Shown: positions 1 to 6,658 of the stretch, one piece after another | How the letters are laid out: each line of letters begins with the position of its first letter | How positions within the stretch are numbered: position 1 is the first letter of the stretch | Assembly: GCA_020696885.1 (NCBI GenBank) | Contig: JAJFMS010000182.1 | Location: forward strand, 1 to 6,832 | From: Armatimonadota bacterium | Lineage (GTDB): Bacteria; Armatimonadota; SYMT01 | DNA length: 6,832 nucleotides | Direction: 5' to 3' | Position numbers and translations under genes: made by a program | The notes under the pieces: generated by a model | Database searches by the model: none | What the model saw: only the letters and a program-made list of their open reading frames with translations | Told to the model about the DNA's origin: nothing

Positions 1-139
1 CCTCGTGCAGCGGCGCGAGGACCTTGCCGATCACCTGCTCCTTGCGCGGGTGGAACCGCAGGGTCCGCATGCCGTAGTTGCGGAACGCGATCGCGAGGCG
101 GCCGCCGGGGACCACCCGCGGCATGCGGACCACCGACAT
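1..139 (-). CDS. Possible start of an unidentified minus-strand gene (partial)
   Basis: The minus strand is open from an ATG at 137-139 (a second ATG at 122-124) to the window edge, about 46 codons. It includes the segment PGGRLAIAFRNYGMRTLRF, followed by a basic stretch and PLHE at the edge. The composition looks protein-like, and in positions 1-77 it reads far better than any + frame: one + frame hits a stop at 75-77 and another is Cys-rich. PGGRL is reminiscent of the end of a class I methyltransferase fold, but that is too little to name a family. The right part overlaps the opposite-strand hydroxymethyltransferase tail, so the true 5' end is uncertain. It may be a real gene leaving the window, or one half of a rearrangement or assembly junction. 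No function is proposed. Confidence 0.3.
   Translation of the reverse strand, partial: MSVVRMPRVVPGGRLAIAFRNYGMRTLRFHPRKEQVIGKVLAPLHE
62..131. repeat. 13-base perfect inverted repeat at the left junction
   Basis: GGTCCGCATGCCG at 62-74 is the exact reverse complement of CGGCATGCGGACC at 119-131, with 44 bases between. The right arm encodes the conserved GMRT of the hydroxymethyltransferase tail; the left arm encodes GMRT in the opposite-strand reading frame. The repeat brackets the place where the two readings collide, so it could mark a fold-back or microhomology event. It could also be chance in GC-rich DNA. Confidence 0.5.
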
Positions 140-260
140 GACCGAGATCGCGGACCTGATCGCCGCCGCCGTCGCCGCCCGCGAGGACGAAGCGGAATTG
201 CAGCGCGTGGCAGCGCGGGTGCGGACGCTCACGGACCGCTTCCCGCTGTTCGCGGAGTGA
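78..260 (+). pseudogene. glyA: Serine hydroxymethyltransferase C-terminal fragment
   Basis: Serine hydroxymethyltransferase is a PLP enzyme that interconverts serine and glycine and supplies one-carbon units to tetrahydrofolate. From about 108 the frame reads GTTRGMRTTDMTEIADLI, then an acidic helical segment, then RVRTLTDRFPLFAE and TGA at 258-260. This matches the family's C-terminus, where TTRGM is followed by an E/D-M-x-x-IA helix and the protein ends in a R/T-FPLY/F-type motif. An intact gene should stay open to the window edge, but this frame has TAG at 75-77. The bases before TTRGM do not encode the expected TSGxRLGTPA segment; NAI and RPP appear compressed next to TTRGM, as if about 15 residues were lost. 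The fragment is therefore a truncated copy, a rearranged gene or an assembly join. The family call is fairly secure; pseudogene status is inference. Confidence 0.6.
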
Positions 261-323
261 GGTCGTTCGCAGCGGGGCGGCGCACAACGGCGCAGAACCG
301 GCGGTGCGACGAGGGCGGGGTGA

Positions 324-447
324 TGGAGTAGTGGAGTAATGGAGTAGTGGGGTGTGGGAGTAGTGGAGTGTGGAAGTAATGGGGACCGGTGCGGCCGTTC
401 GGCCGCGTTTCCCATTACTCGGCTACTCCACCACTCCATTACTCCAT
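324..447. repeat. TGGAGTAR tandem repeat with inverted partner and central hairpin
   Basis: Positions 324-379 hold seven degenerate copies of an 8-base unit (TGGAGTAG, TGGAGTAA, TGGAGTAG, TGGGGTG, TGGGAGTAG, TGGAGTG, TGGAAGTAA). Positions 411-447 hold about four more on the opposite strand. GTAATGGG at 376-383 pairs perfectly with CCCATTAC at 411-418, and the repeated units further out can pair in several registers. The loop contains its own perfect hairpin: GCGGCC at 391-396 and GGCCGC at 401-406 around GTTC. The element sits between the end of the + hydroxymethyltransferase fragment and the end of the minus-strand gene, where a shared termination or transcript-end structure would fit. Similar GGAGTAGTGG runs occur between genes in several GC-rich phyla (recollection, not checked). 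There is no conserved spacer pattern, so it is not a CRISPR array. Confidence 0.75.
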
Positions 448-460
448 GCCTGTCATCCGC

Positions 461-479
461 CCTACTCGCTGGGAGTAGG
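461..479. terminator. Weak hairpin at the 3' end of the minus-strand small gene
   Basis: CCTACT at 461-466 and AGTAGG at 474-479 form a perfect 6-base stem around a 7-base loop, overlapping the stop codon (462-464) of the minus-strand gene. There is no U tract on either side, so intrinsic termination is uncertain. Its sequence resembles the neighbouring repeat units, and it may be an outlying piece of that element. Confidence 0.25.
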
Positions 480-848
480 AACCGGACCGCTCCGAGTCGG
501 CTCGCAGATGCGCCCGGCGGCGTCCATCGCTTCCAGGATGTCGGTCCGCACCTGATCCAGCGTCGCTGCGTGCTTCCGTCTCCAATCATTGAGCACGTCG
601 TGGACGCCTTGCCAGGCCATGCGGGAAGCGTTGTAGGCCCGCTCCACCTCCACGCCCGCAGCGCCTCGCGTTTCATGCTGGCGCTCATGCTCCAGTCGCC
701 GCCAGACGAGGTCGAGGTGCGTCAGCGCGCGACTTGCCGCCGCCTCGGCCATTGATTGTTCGGACTGGCCGATCGCCTGGTTGATCTCGTCATAAGCGCT
801 CCGCAGGTGGTCATAGGCCACTGTAAGCCGCCGCGTGTCTTGATGCAT
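462..848 (-). CDS. Small helical hypothetical protein, 128 residues
   Basis: I do not recognise the family. The protein starts MHQDTRRLTVAYDHLRSAYD and is almost entirely helix-prone, rich in Ala, Glu, Gln, Arg and Leu. It has heptad-like spacing through the first 90 residues, then a short Pro-containing tail ending in PTPSE. There is one Cys near the C-terminus, no signal peptide, no membrane segment and no obvious catalytic motif, so a small cytoplasmic helical-bundle or coiled-coil protein is likely. The frame could extend to 899, but ATG at 846-848 is preferred because a strong GGAGG lies upstream. Codon use matches a real GC-rich gene. It is divergent from the hydrolase at 1149 and ends beside the TGGAGTAR element. 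The gene call is good; the function is unknown. Confidence 0.7.
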   Translation of the reverse strand: MHQDTRRLTVAYDHLRSAYDEINQAIGQSEQSMAEAAASRALTHLDLVWRRLEHERQHETRGAAGVEVERAYNASRMAWQGVHDVLNDWRRKHAATLDQVRTDILEAMDAAGRICEPTRSGPVPTPSE

Positions 849-1148
849 AGTTGGTGGTTCCTCCCGGTTCCGTGTACCCGCTTTCCACTGCCGTGACACC
901 CGGACACGGCATCGCTAGCCCCGTAACCCTGGGCACCGGTGCACTCCACTGCGAAGCCGTATGGTTCCTTCGTCTTCTGGGCTCGGTGGATGATGCCGTT
1001 CCCGGTAGCAGGCGTGTTGCCGACCGCCTGTGACCCCGGCGTCCGTGGGCCCTACCGCAAAGCCGCACCATCTACTATTCCGGGCGCAGGTCTCCCAAGT
1101 CGCGGTCAAGAACGGCTGGAAATAGCCCCTGACCCTGACGAGGAAACT
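849..1148. other. Divergent intergenic region with short palindromes
   Basis: No convincing gene is present between the two divergent starts. The frames that cross it are extensions of the hydrolase frame or low-quality reading. Visible symmetric sites are TGCCGTG/CACGGCA at 889-895 and 905-911, a perfect 10-base palindrome GCACCGGTGC at 933-942, and CAGGCG/CGCCTG at 1009-1014 and 1025-1030. Any could be an operator for one of the divergent genes. No clear -35/-10 pair was found; TACTAT at 1073-1078 is a poor -10 candidate without a matching -35. Confidence 0.4.
859..865 (-). promoter_or_regulatory. Ribosome binding site deciding the start of the 462-848 gene
   Basis: On the minus strand this reads GGGAGGA. 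Its GGAGG core is 11 bases upstream of the ATG at 846-848, slightly long but usable. It favours that ATG over the upstream in-frame ATG at 897-899. Confidence 0.55.
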
Positions 1149-1949
1149 ATGCCTGCCAAGAAGATCCTGTGGGAAGAGCACACCTGGCCGGAGTTGCGGG
1201 ACGCGGCCCGCGAGGACCGCGTGGTGCTGCTGCCGGTGGGCACCATCGAGCAGCACGGGCCGCACCTGCCGCTGTCGACCGACTGCATCACCTCCCGGGA
1301 GATCTCCCGCTGCGTGGTGGAGCAGATCCCGGACGAGGCGATCCTGATGCCGCAGGTCTACTACTCGTTCAACTTCCACCACCTGGACTTCCCCGGCACC
1401 ATCGACGTGGAAGGTCCCCACATCATCGACTACGTCACCGACATCGGGCGGAGCATCGCCCACCACGGCTTCCGCAAGATCCTGCTGGTGAACGGTCATG
1501 GCAGCAACGTGCCGTTCCTGGACATCGTCGCCCGCAACATCAACAACCACACGGAGTCGGTAGCGGCGCTGGTCTCCTGGTGGTCGCTGTCGGACCCGGC
1601 GCTCTCCGAAGTCCGCGAGGCCGAGTACCCCGGCGGCCTCTCCCACGGCTGCGAGCTGGAGACCAGCGTGATCCTCCACTTCCGGCCGGACCTGGTGCAG
1701 ATGGACAAGGCCGAGCGAGACATGGACTACCCGATGGGCAAGTACTTCTTCTGGGACCTCCAGAAGGGGAGCAAGGTCCACTTCCAGGAGTTCTTCAGCC
1801 GCAACAGCCGCACCGGCACCAAGGGCGACCCCACCACTTCGTCCGCCGAAAAGGGGAAGCGGATCGTGGAGTGCGTGGTGGAGAACATGATCGAGCTGGT
1901 CCGCGAGTTCCGCGCCCGCCCGATCCTGCCCCGCGTGGACCACCATTGA
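1149..1949 (+). CDS. Creatininase-family metal-dependent amidohydrolase, 266 residues
   Basis: Members of this family (Pfam creatininase) are cytoplasmic di-metal hydrolases that open cyclic amides or cleave C-N bonds; known substrates include creatinine, formamidopyrimidine intermediates and peptide-derived cofactor precursors. The N-terminal motif PVGTIEQHGPHLPLSTDC places Glu34, His36 and Asp45 at the usual metal-ligand positions. LLVNGHGSN follows with His117, then SHGCELETSVI (His166 to Ser173), matching the family's HAGE-x-ETS motif. The C-terminal TGTKGDP and AEKG segments are also typical. In creatininase itself the loop is NGHYEN with a liganding Glu; here that position is Ser119, as in the NGHGGN-type subfamilies, so true creatinine hydrolysis is unlikely and the substrate is open. 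ATG at 1149 has GAGGA at 1140-1144. The length is normal. The stop overlaps the next gene by 4 bases. Confidence 0.9.
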   Translation: MPAKKILWEEHTWPELRDAAREDRVVLLPVGTIEQHGPHLPLSTDCITSREISRCVVEQIPDEAILMPQVYYSFNFHHLDFPGTIDVEGPHIIDYVTDIGRSIAHHGFRKILLVNGHGSNVPFLDIVARNINNHTESVAALVSWWSLSDPALSEVREAEYPGGLSHGCELETSVILHFRPDLVQMDKAERDMDYPMGKYFFWDLQKGSKVHFQEFFSRNSRTGTKGDPTTSSAEKGKRIVECVVENMIELVREFRARPILPRVDHH

Positions 1950-2164
1950 TCGAGCTGGAGCTGCGGGCGCCGCCGCGGTTCGACCAGAACATCGGCTACT
2001 GGACCGGCGAGCCGGACCTTGACGCGGTGCGTCGTGCGCTGGCGGCGGTGGCGGAAGATCCTGCGGTGCGCCGGGCGATTACTCCGGACGGAGTCTTACT
2101 CACGGGCGACCCGAAGGCAGTGCACCAGCTGGCGGAGGCGCTGCGAGCCGCGGGCCTGGAGTAA
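1946..2164 (+). CDS. Small protein coupled to the hydrolase, 72 residues, TTG start
   Basis: This frame runs from TTG at 1946-1948, overlapping the TGA of the hydrolase at 1947-1949 in the TTGA arrangement typical of translational coupling, to TAA at 2162-2164. The protein begins (M)IELELRAPPRFDQNIGYW, continues with an Asp-Leu-Asp-Ala helical segment (DLDAVRRALAAVAEDPAVRR), then DGVLLTGDPKAVHQLAEALR and a C-terminal GLE. It looks like a small alpha/beta fold; there is no signal peptide, membrane segment or recognised catalytic motif. Third-position GC is high except around 2080-2100. No ATG is available, and an upstream start inside the hydrolase would have to run through a clearly out-of-frame shadow, so TTG is the best start. 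It is probably co-expressed with the hydrolase and could assist or modulate it; that is inference. Confidence 0.65.
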   Translation: MIELELRAPPRFDQNIGYWTGEPDLDAVRRALAAVAEDPAVRRAITPDGVLLTGDPKAVHQLAEALRAAGLE

Positions 2165-2234
2165 CGGGTGCTGCTAGTTGACTACGACCGGGGAGTGGGG
2201 GAGGGGAACGTGCAGACCCGACGGGCGATTCTCC

Positions 2235-2393
2235 GTAGGGGCACTCGCCGTGGTCGCCGTGGTTGCCCTCGCCAGGCCGACCTCCCGGCGTTGGCAGAGC
2301 CGTACCCACTACTCGGGGGCGGTACGGCTTTGCGCGCGCCCGCACCGTCGTCGTTTGCCGGGCAACCACGGCGGCCACGGCGGAGGCCCCTAC
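2235..2393. repeat. Nested long inverted repeat, possible structured RNA or MITE-like element
   Basis: The 34-base outer arms at 2235-2268 and 2360-2393 are inverted copies with four mismatches; each arm pairs across a core carrying CAACCACGGCG. Inside lies a second stem: 2294-2306 against 2321-2333, 13 pairs with a single G-U, enclosing a 14-base loop. The arms end in GTAGGGGC/GCCCCTAC. No target-site duplication is visible outside them (TTCTCC on the left, CCGGAC on the right). Candidates are a structured non-coding RNA or leader, or the remains of a small non-autonomous mobile element. The strand of any transcript is unknown. Confidence 0.7.
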
Positions 2394-2543
2394 CCGGACA
2401 CGGCCTTGAGCCGCCTCTGCTTCGCGGTCGCCTCGTGCCCGCGGAAACTAGCGAACCTCGTTGGAGTACCGGCGGCCTACTAGCCAGCTTGGTCGGAAAG
2501 TCATCGCAATGGCCTCAAGAGTAGCTACCGGTACAGCGCACTT

Positions 2544-2557
2544 CCCCGGCGCCGGGG
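2544..2557. repeat. 14-base perfect palindrome CCCCGGCGCCGGGG
   Basis: This self-complementary site lies 227 bases upstream of the kinase start and only 12 bases before a long hairpin. A symmetric site in a promoter-proximal region could bind a dimeric regulator, but it is pure G/C and may have arisen by chance. Confidence 0.4.
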
Positions 2558-2569
2558 CGGAGGAGCGGG

Positions 2570-2619
2570 GACACACCGGGCCGGACGCTGGAACACGCTG
2601 AGTGGTCCGGCCCTGTGTC
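2570..2619. promoter_or_regulatory. Long bulged hairpin upstream of the kinase gene
   Basis: GACACA (2570-2575) plus GGGCCGGA (2578-2585) pair exactly with TCCGGCCC (2606-2613) plus TGTGTC (2614-2619). The result is 14 base pairs interrupted by one 2-base CC bulge, with a 20-base loop. The structure lies about 150 bases before the kinase ATG. No U tract follows, so it resembles a leader structure or factor-dependent attenuator more than a standard terminator; terminating upstream transcription is also possible. Confidence 0.5.
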
Positions 2620-2770
2620 TTGTGCCGAATTGCTCGCTCTCGTGTGCGGCCGCGGCGGTCGCTTAACCGACTATCAAGGGTGGCGTCAACGTTCTTGGAC
2701 TTGGCGAGCTCTGACCGCACCCGCCTCCTCCCGGCACCCTTTGATCCAGCGGGCTTCCAGCGAACGATTT

Positions 2771-5700
2771 ATGGCCGCTACTACTCGCCGCGACCTTTTG
2801 CCGTACCTCGATTCCGCTTCTCCAGCCGCTGCGGCCTCGGACGCTGACTGCCTCCGCCTGACAAGGCTCGCCTGTCGTCTGCTCCAGGCCCAGGGTGCGG
2901 TGCTGCTACCGTCCCACGAGCCCGGCGGGGCCTTATCGCGCGTCGCAACCTTTCTGGAGAATGGGAGCTCGCTCGACGAGGTGGGCCTCATCAAGGTCGT
3001 GCGATCACTGGTGATTCCTGCTCGCGGCTCCCTCGTGTTTCGGGACACCCAGGCCGACGCACCAATATCCCAGCACGCCGCGCTTCAGGAACTCAGGATC
3101 CGGGCACTGCTGGGCATCGCTCTGGAAATGCCCTCCGGGGACCGGGTAGGCACACTCTTCCTTGTGGATGCGAAGACGCGCGATTGGACGAACGACCTGG
3201 CGGAGTCCGTCCAGGAACTCGCACAGGGGTTACTGAGGGAAGGCTTGCTCTGCCGTGCCGCAACCCGGGACCGCTCGTGGGCGGAGCTTTGCCTGGCGCG
3301 GGAGCGGCGGTTTCGCTCACTGATCGAGCACTCCACCGATCTGCTGATGCTCCTCTCACCAGACGGCGTCATCCTATATCACAGCCCCTCCTGCCAACGC
3401 TGGCTTGGGTATGGGCTCGGTGACCTGTCCGACGTGATTGCTTACCGCCTGATCCATCCGGAGGACCGGGCGAGGGTCCGCTCCGCATTCCTGCAGCAGC
3501 GGGCGCAGATCAAGGCAAGACCCATCACGCTCCCGCTCTTCCGCTGCCGCGCCCAGGATGGAACCTGGCATTGGTTGGAAAGCACCGCCACAATCCTGCT
3601 TGATGATCCCGACGTTCAGGGCATCGTGATCAATGCTCGGGACGTGTCGGAGCAGGTAGGCGTGGAAGCCGCGCTCCGGGAGAGCGAGACCCGCTACCGG
3701 CGGATCGTGGAGACCGCTACGGAGGGCGTCTGGATCACTGATCCCCAGGGTCGGACTACCTTTGTAAACCAGCAGTTGGCCCGCATGCTGGGCTACGCCC
3801 CGGAAGAGATGCTGGGCCACCAACTGGAGGAGTATCTTCCCAAGGAAGAGCACGGGCCGCTGCGCGAGCGCCTGGAGCAGCGGAAGCACGGGATCGCCGA
3901 GCGATATGAGGCTCGCTGCCTGCACCGAGACGGGAGCGAACGCTGGCTCTCGGTGTCCGCGACTCCTATCTCCGATGAGCACGGAGCGCACCAGGGTTCT
4001 CTCGCGCTCCTCAGGGATCTCACCGAGCAAGCTACCAAGCAAAGGGAAGCGGAGGAGCGCCGCCAGGTCTTCCTGAAGTTGGGGCAGCAGCTCAACGCGG
4101 CGCAGACGCCCCGCGACGCCGCCCGCACCATCCTGGCGGCTGCGGACCAACTCCTGGGTTGGGACGCGTGCTGGTTGGAGTTGATAGTCCCAGAAGCGGG
4201 AACGGGCACGTTCGTCTTCGCCATGGACTTGCTCCAGGGGGTCCGCACCGAACTACCGCCCACCCCGCGGGTGGCGCCGCTTGGCCCGCTCACGCGGCAA
4301 TTGATCGAAGCAGGCCCGGTCCTGATGCTCCGCACCCCGGAGGAGTTGACCGCAGCGAACGTGTCCGAGACCTACCTTTACGGAGATGAGAGCCGCCGCT
4401 CGGCGTCCCTGCTCTGTGTTCCGATCTTGCAGGAAGATCGGATCGTGGGCGCTATGTCGGTCCAGAGCTACCAGTTTGAGGCTTACAACGCGACCGACCT
4501 GGAAACACTCCAGGCGCTGGCGGATTATTGCGCCGTGGCCCTGCAACGCACCCAAGCCGAAGCGGCTCGTCTCGCGCTGCAGCAACAAGTCGTTCAGGCA
4601 CAACAGGCCGAAGCGGAGGCTCTCCGGGAGCAGGCGCGGCTGGCCACCTTGCGTGAGGAGATCGGCAGCGCCCTGGCAGCGCCACTGGACCTCGCCACTG
4701 CGCTCCGGGAGGCCCTCCAGCCCCTGGTTCGGCAGCTACCTATCGCCTTTGCCCGCGTGTGGACCCTCGACCCGACAAGTCAGATGCTGCGGATGCAGGC
4801 GAGCGCCGGACTTTACTCGGAGGTGAGCGGGCCGCGACAACTCCTCCGGGTAGGCGAAACCGAAATCGGTCGCCTCATCTCGGAGGGCCAGCCGCAACTG
4901 AACAACAGCGTGCAGCACGATCCAACGCATGCCGAGTGGGCCAACGAAGCGGGGATCGTGGGGTATGCTGGTTTCCCCATGCTGGCAGACGGGGAGCCCC
5001 TCGGCGCAGTGGCCGTGTTCTCGCACGAGCCGATCACGCCGCCCGTCTACGAGGCGCTGGGGGTAGTAGCCGAACGGTTTGCTCGCTTCGTGGACCGTAC
5101 CCGCGCCCAACAGGCCCTGCGCGAGATGGAGGCGCGGTTCTCCGCGTTCATGGAACACCTCCCGGCGATGGCGACCATTCGAGATGAGGAAGGGCGCTAC
5201 GTCTACGTCAACCGGCAGTTCGAGGTGACGTATGGCCTGCGCCTGGAAGAGGTGCGAGGGGTCCCACTGAAGGACCTCTTCCCCCCGGAAACCGCCGCCG
5301 AGTTCGAGGCCAACACCCAAGAGGTGCTCCGGCTGGACCGGCCGCAGGAATTCATCGAGACGGTCACCACACCGGATGGACACCTCCGCGAACTGCTGGC
5401 GATCAAGTTTCCCATCCGGGACCCGCAGGGGAGGCGCTACATTGGCGTGATCTGCACGGACCTGACGGATCGACGGGTCTTGGAAGCCCAACTGCGCCAG
5501 GCCCAGAAGATGGAGGCGATTGGGCGACTGGCCGGCGGGATAGCCCACGATTTCAACAATGTGCTGGCGGTGATTATCGGCTACGCCGAGTTGCTCTTGA
5601 GCCGTGCCGACCTGCCCTGCGCCTACAAGGCCCCGCTCGCCGATGTGCTCCAGGCCGGGAAGCGGGCCGCGTCTCTCACACGGCAACTCCTGGCCTTCAG

Positions 5701-6625
5701 CCGCCAGGAGATGATCCAACCCGAGGTCTTCGACCTGGACGAGCTGGTCCGCAACTTCCAGACCATGCTCCAACGGCTCATCGGCGAAGACATCGAATTG
5801 GTCCTGGGAGCCCCACCGGAGCGGGCGCTGGTGCGAGCTGATCGGGGCCAGATCGAACAGATCCTGATGAACCTGGCAGTCAACGCCCGCGACGCGATGC
5901 CCCAAGGTGGGACGCTCATGCTGGAGTTACAGAACGTTCAGCTACCCGGCGGGCTTACGCGGGACGGAGAAGCAATAGCCGAGGGCGCGTACGTATGTCT
6001 CACGGTCCGGGACACTGGTTGCGGGGTTGATCCGCAGGTGCTGCCGCATATCTTCGAGCCGTTCTACACCACCAAAGGGATAGGGGAAGGAACGGGCTTG
6101 GGTTTGGCCACCGTTTACGGCATTGTGCGGCAGCACCGGGGCCATTTGGAAGCAGCAAGCGAAGCGGGGAAGGGCACTACGTTCCGCATTTATTTGCCTC
6201 GACAGGCACAATCGCCATCCTATGTCTCGAAAGAGCCGGAACCGGAAACCCCTGTGGGACGAGAAACCATCCTCGTCGTCGAGGATGAGGCGATGGTTCG
6301 AAAGCTGGTCTGCGCGGTGCTGCGCAAGGGTGGCTACCACGTGCTGGAGGCCAGCACGGCGGATGACGCCCTGCGCCGCTGTCAGGAGTACGCGGGCGAG
6401 ATCGACCTGCTCTTGACGGACGTCGTCATGCCTGGCCGGAGCGGGCGGCAATTGGCCGTGTTCGCCGGTGCCCGGTATCCCCGAATTAGGGTGATCTACA
6501 TGTCCGGTTACACCGATGATGCGGTGGTGCGATATGGGGTGTCCGCCGCGCAGGTCCACTTTCTTCAAAAACCATTCGCTCCGGCGGTCCTGGCACGAAA
6601 GGTACGCGAGGTATTGGATCACTAG
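2771..6625 (+). CDS. Hybrid sensor histidine kinase, GAF/PAS multi-sensor with receiver, 1284 residues
   Basis: A soluble sensor kinase that autophosphorylates on His and passes phosphate to its own receiver. Approximate domains: GAF 25-165; PAS 181-293 ([14 protein letters not shown]); PAS 308-420 ([20 protein letters not shown]); GAF 440-595; Gln/Ala-rich coiled coil 598-640; GAF 640-775; PAS 790-900 ([19 protein letters not shown]); HisKA with GGIAHDFNN, phosphoacceptor His926; HATPase with N-box NLAVNARDA (Asn1038), G1 DTGCGVD (Asp1081), FEPFYTTK and GEGTGLGLA (1105-1113); receiver 1167-1284 with Glu1171/Asp1172, phosphoacceptor Asp1217, Ser1245 and Lys1267. All catalytic residues are present, so it should be active. 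No membrane segment is visible, so the signal is probably cytoplasmic: a ligand, light, redox or gas bound by GAF/PAS. The frame is open from GTG at 2615, but those 52 codons have poor codon bias and ATG at 2771 is preferred, although its ribosome binding site is weak. No partner regulator is adjacent. Confidence 0.95.
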   Translation: MAATTRRDLLPYLDSASPAAAASDADCLRLTRLACRLLQAQGAVLLPSHEPGGALSRVATFLENGSSLDEVGLIKVVRSLVIPARGSLVFRDTQADAPISQHAALQELRIRALLGIALEMPSGDRVGTLFLVDAKTRDWTNDLAESVQELAQGLLREGLLCRAATRDRSWAELCLARERRFRSLIEHSTDLLMLLSPDGVILYHSPSCQRWLGYGLGDLSDVIAYRLIHPEDRARVRSAFLQQRAQIKARPITLPLFRCRAQDGTWHWLESTATILLDDPDVQGIVINARDVSEQVGVEAALRESETRYRRIVETATEGVWITDPQGRTTFVNQQLARMLGYAPEEMLGHQLEEYLPKEEHGPLRERLEQRKHGIAERYEARCLHRDGSERWLSVSATPISDEHGAHQGSLALLRDLTEQATKQREAEERRQVFLKLGQQLNAAQTPRDAARTILAAADQLLGWDACWLELIVPEAGTGTFVFAMDLLQGVRTELPPTPRVAPLGPLTRQLIEAGPVLMLRTPEELTAANVSETYLYGDESRRSASLLCVPILQEDRIVGAMSVQSYQFEAYNATDLETLQALADYCAVALQRTQAEAARLALQQQVVQAQQAEAEALREQARLATLREEIGSALAAPLDLATALREALQPLVRQLPIAFARVWTLDPTSQMLRMQASAGLYSEVSGPRQLLRVGETEIGRLISEGQPQLNNSVQHDPTHAEWANEAGIVGYAGFPMLADGEPLGAVAVFSHEPITPPVYEALGVVAERFARFVDRTRAQQALREMEARFSAFMEHLPAMATIRDEEGRYVYVNRQFEVTYGLRLEEVRGVPLKDLFPPETAAEFEANTQEVLRLDRPQEFIETVTTPDGHLRELLAIKFPIRDPQGRRYIGVICTDLTDRRVLEAQLRQAQKMEAIGRLAGGIAHDFNNVLAVIIGYAELLLSRADLPCAYKAPLADVLQAGKRAASLTRQLLAFSRQEMIQPEVFDLDELVRNFQTMLQRLIGEDIELVLGAPPERALVRADRGQIEQILMNLAVNARDAMPQGGTLMLELQNVQLPGGLTRDGEAIAEGAYVCLTVRDTGCGVDPQVLPHIFEPFYTTKGIGEGTGLGLATVYGIVRQHRGHLEAASEAGKGTTFRIYLPRQAQSPSYVSKEPEPETPVGRETILVVEDEAMVRKLVCAVLRKGGYHVLEASTADDALRRCQEYAGEIDLLLTDVVMPGRSGRQLAVFAGARYPRIRVIYMSGYTDDAVVRYGVSAAQVHFLQKPFAPAVLARKVREVLDH

Positions 6626-6637
6626 CGCCCTGATCCA
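6615..6637. terminator. Weak hairpin between the converging kinase and cytochrome genes
   Basis: TGGATCA at 6615-6621 and TGATCCA at 6631-6637 form a perfect 7-base stem with a 9-base loop, overlapping the kinase stop codon. A second TGATCC at 6644-6649 offers an alternative pairing for the same left arm (GGATCAC with GTGATCC at 6643-6649). There is no U tract. It is placed where a bidirectional terminator between convergent genes would be expected. Confidence 0.3.
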
Positions 6638-6658
6638 GAAGGGTGATCCGCGTCGGCC

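Larger units (their letters stand above)
2165..2770. other. 606-base region without a convincing gene, rich in inverted repeats
   Basis: Several frames are open here, but their translations are Arg/Pro/Gly-rich with no recognisable motif, they overlap each other on both strands, and none has a clear ribosome binding site. The stretch contains a nested 159-base inverted structure (2235-2393), a 14-base perfect palindrome (2544-2557) and a bulged hairpin (2570-2619). It separates the hydrolase pair from the histidine kinase, so it must hold the kinase promoter or leader. I could not identify a -35/-10 pair. Confidence 0.5.

Noticed and set aside
5..331. 108-residue + strand open frame at the left edge
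   Set aside because: Arg/Asp/Gly-rich shadow. The + frame encoding the hydroxymethyltransferase tail and the minus frame explain the region better.
324..447. CRISPR-like array
   Set aside because: The units are only about 8 bases, contiguous and degenerate, with no spacers and no cas gene in the window.
354..755. 133-residue + strand open frame running through the repeat
   Set aside because: Its LLHHSITP-like start is just a translation of the TGGAGTAR element, and the rest is antisense to the better-supported 462-848 gene.
915..1946. 343-residue minus-strand open frame antisense to the hydrolase
   Set aside because: High-GC antisense shadow. The + strand carries a complete set of creatininase-family motifs; the antisense product is a Val/Leu/Asp/His-rich mixture without motifs.
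2235..2393. Confident call as an insertion sequence or MITE
   Set aside because: No transposase and no target-site duplication are visible, and a second copy cannot be sought from one window.
2178..2483. + strand frame with a hydrophobic GALAVVAVVALA segment that mimics a signal peptide
   Set aside because: The hydrophobic run is a reading of one arm of the inverted repeat. There is no ribosome binding site, the remainder is low-quality Arg/Pro-rich sequence, and overlapping frames are equally open.
2615..2770. Upstream GTG start extending the kinase by 52 residues
   Set aside because: The GTG lies inside the right arm of the bulged hairpin, the codon bias is poor and the residues resemble no domain. 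ATG at 2771 fits better, though its ribosome binding site is weak.
4736..5905. 389-residue minus-strand open frame inside the kinase
   Set aside because: Antisense shadow of the kinase; the + strand encodes continuous GAF, PAS and HisKA/HATPase sequence throughout.
5942..6622. 226-residue minus-strand open frame inside the kinase 3' end
   Set aside because: Antisense to intact HATPase and receiver motifs, with no recognisable domain of its own.
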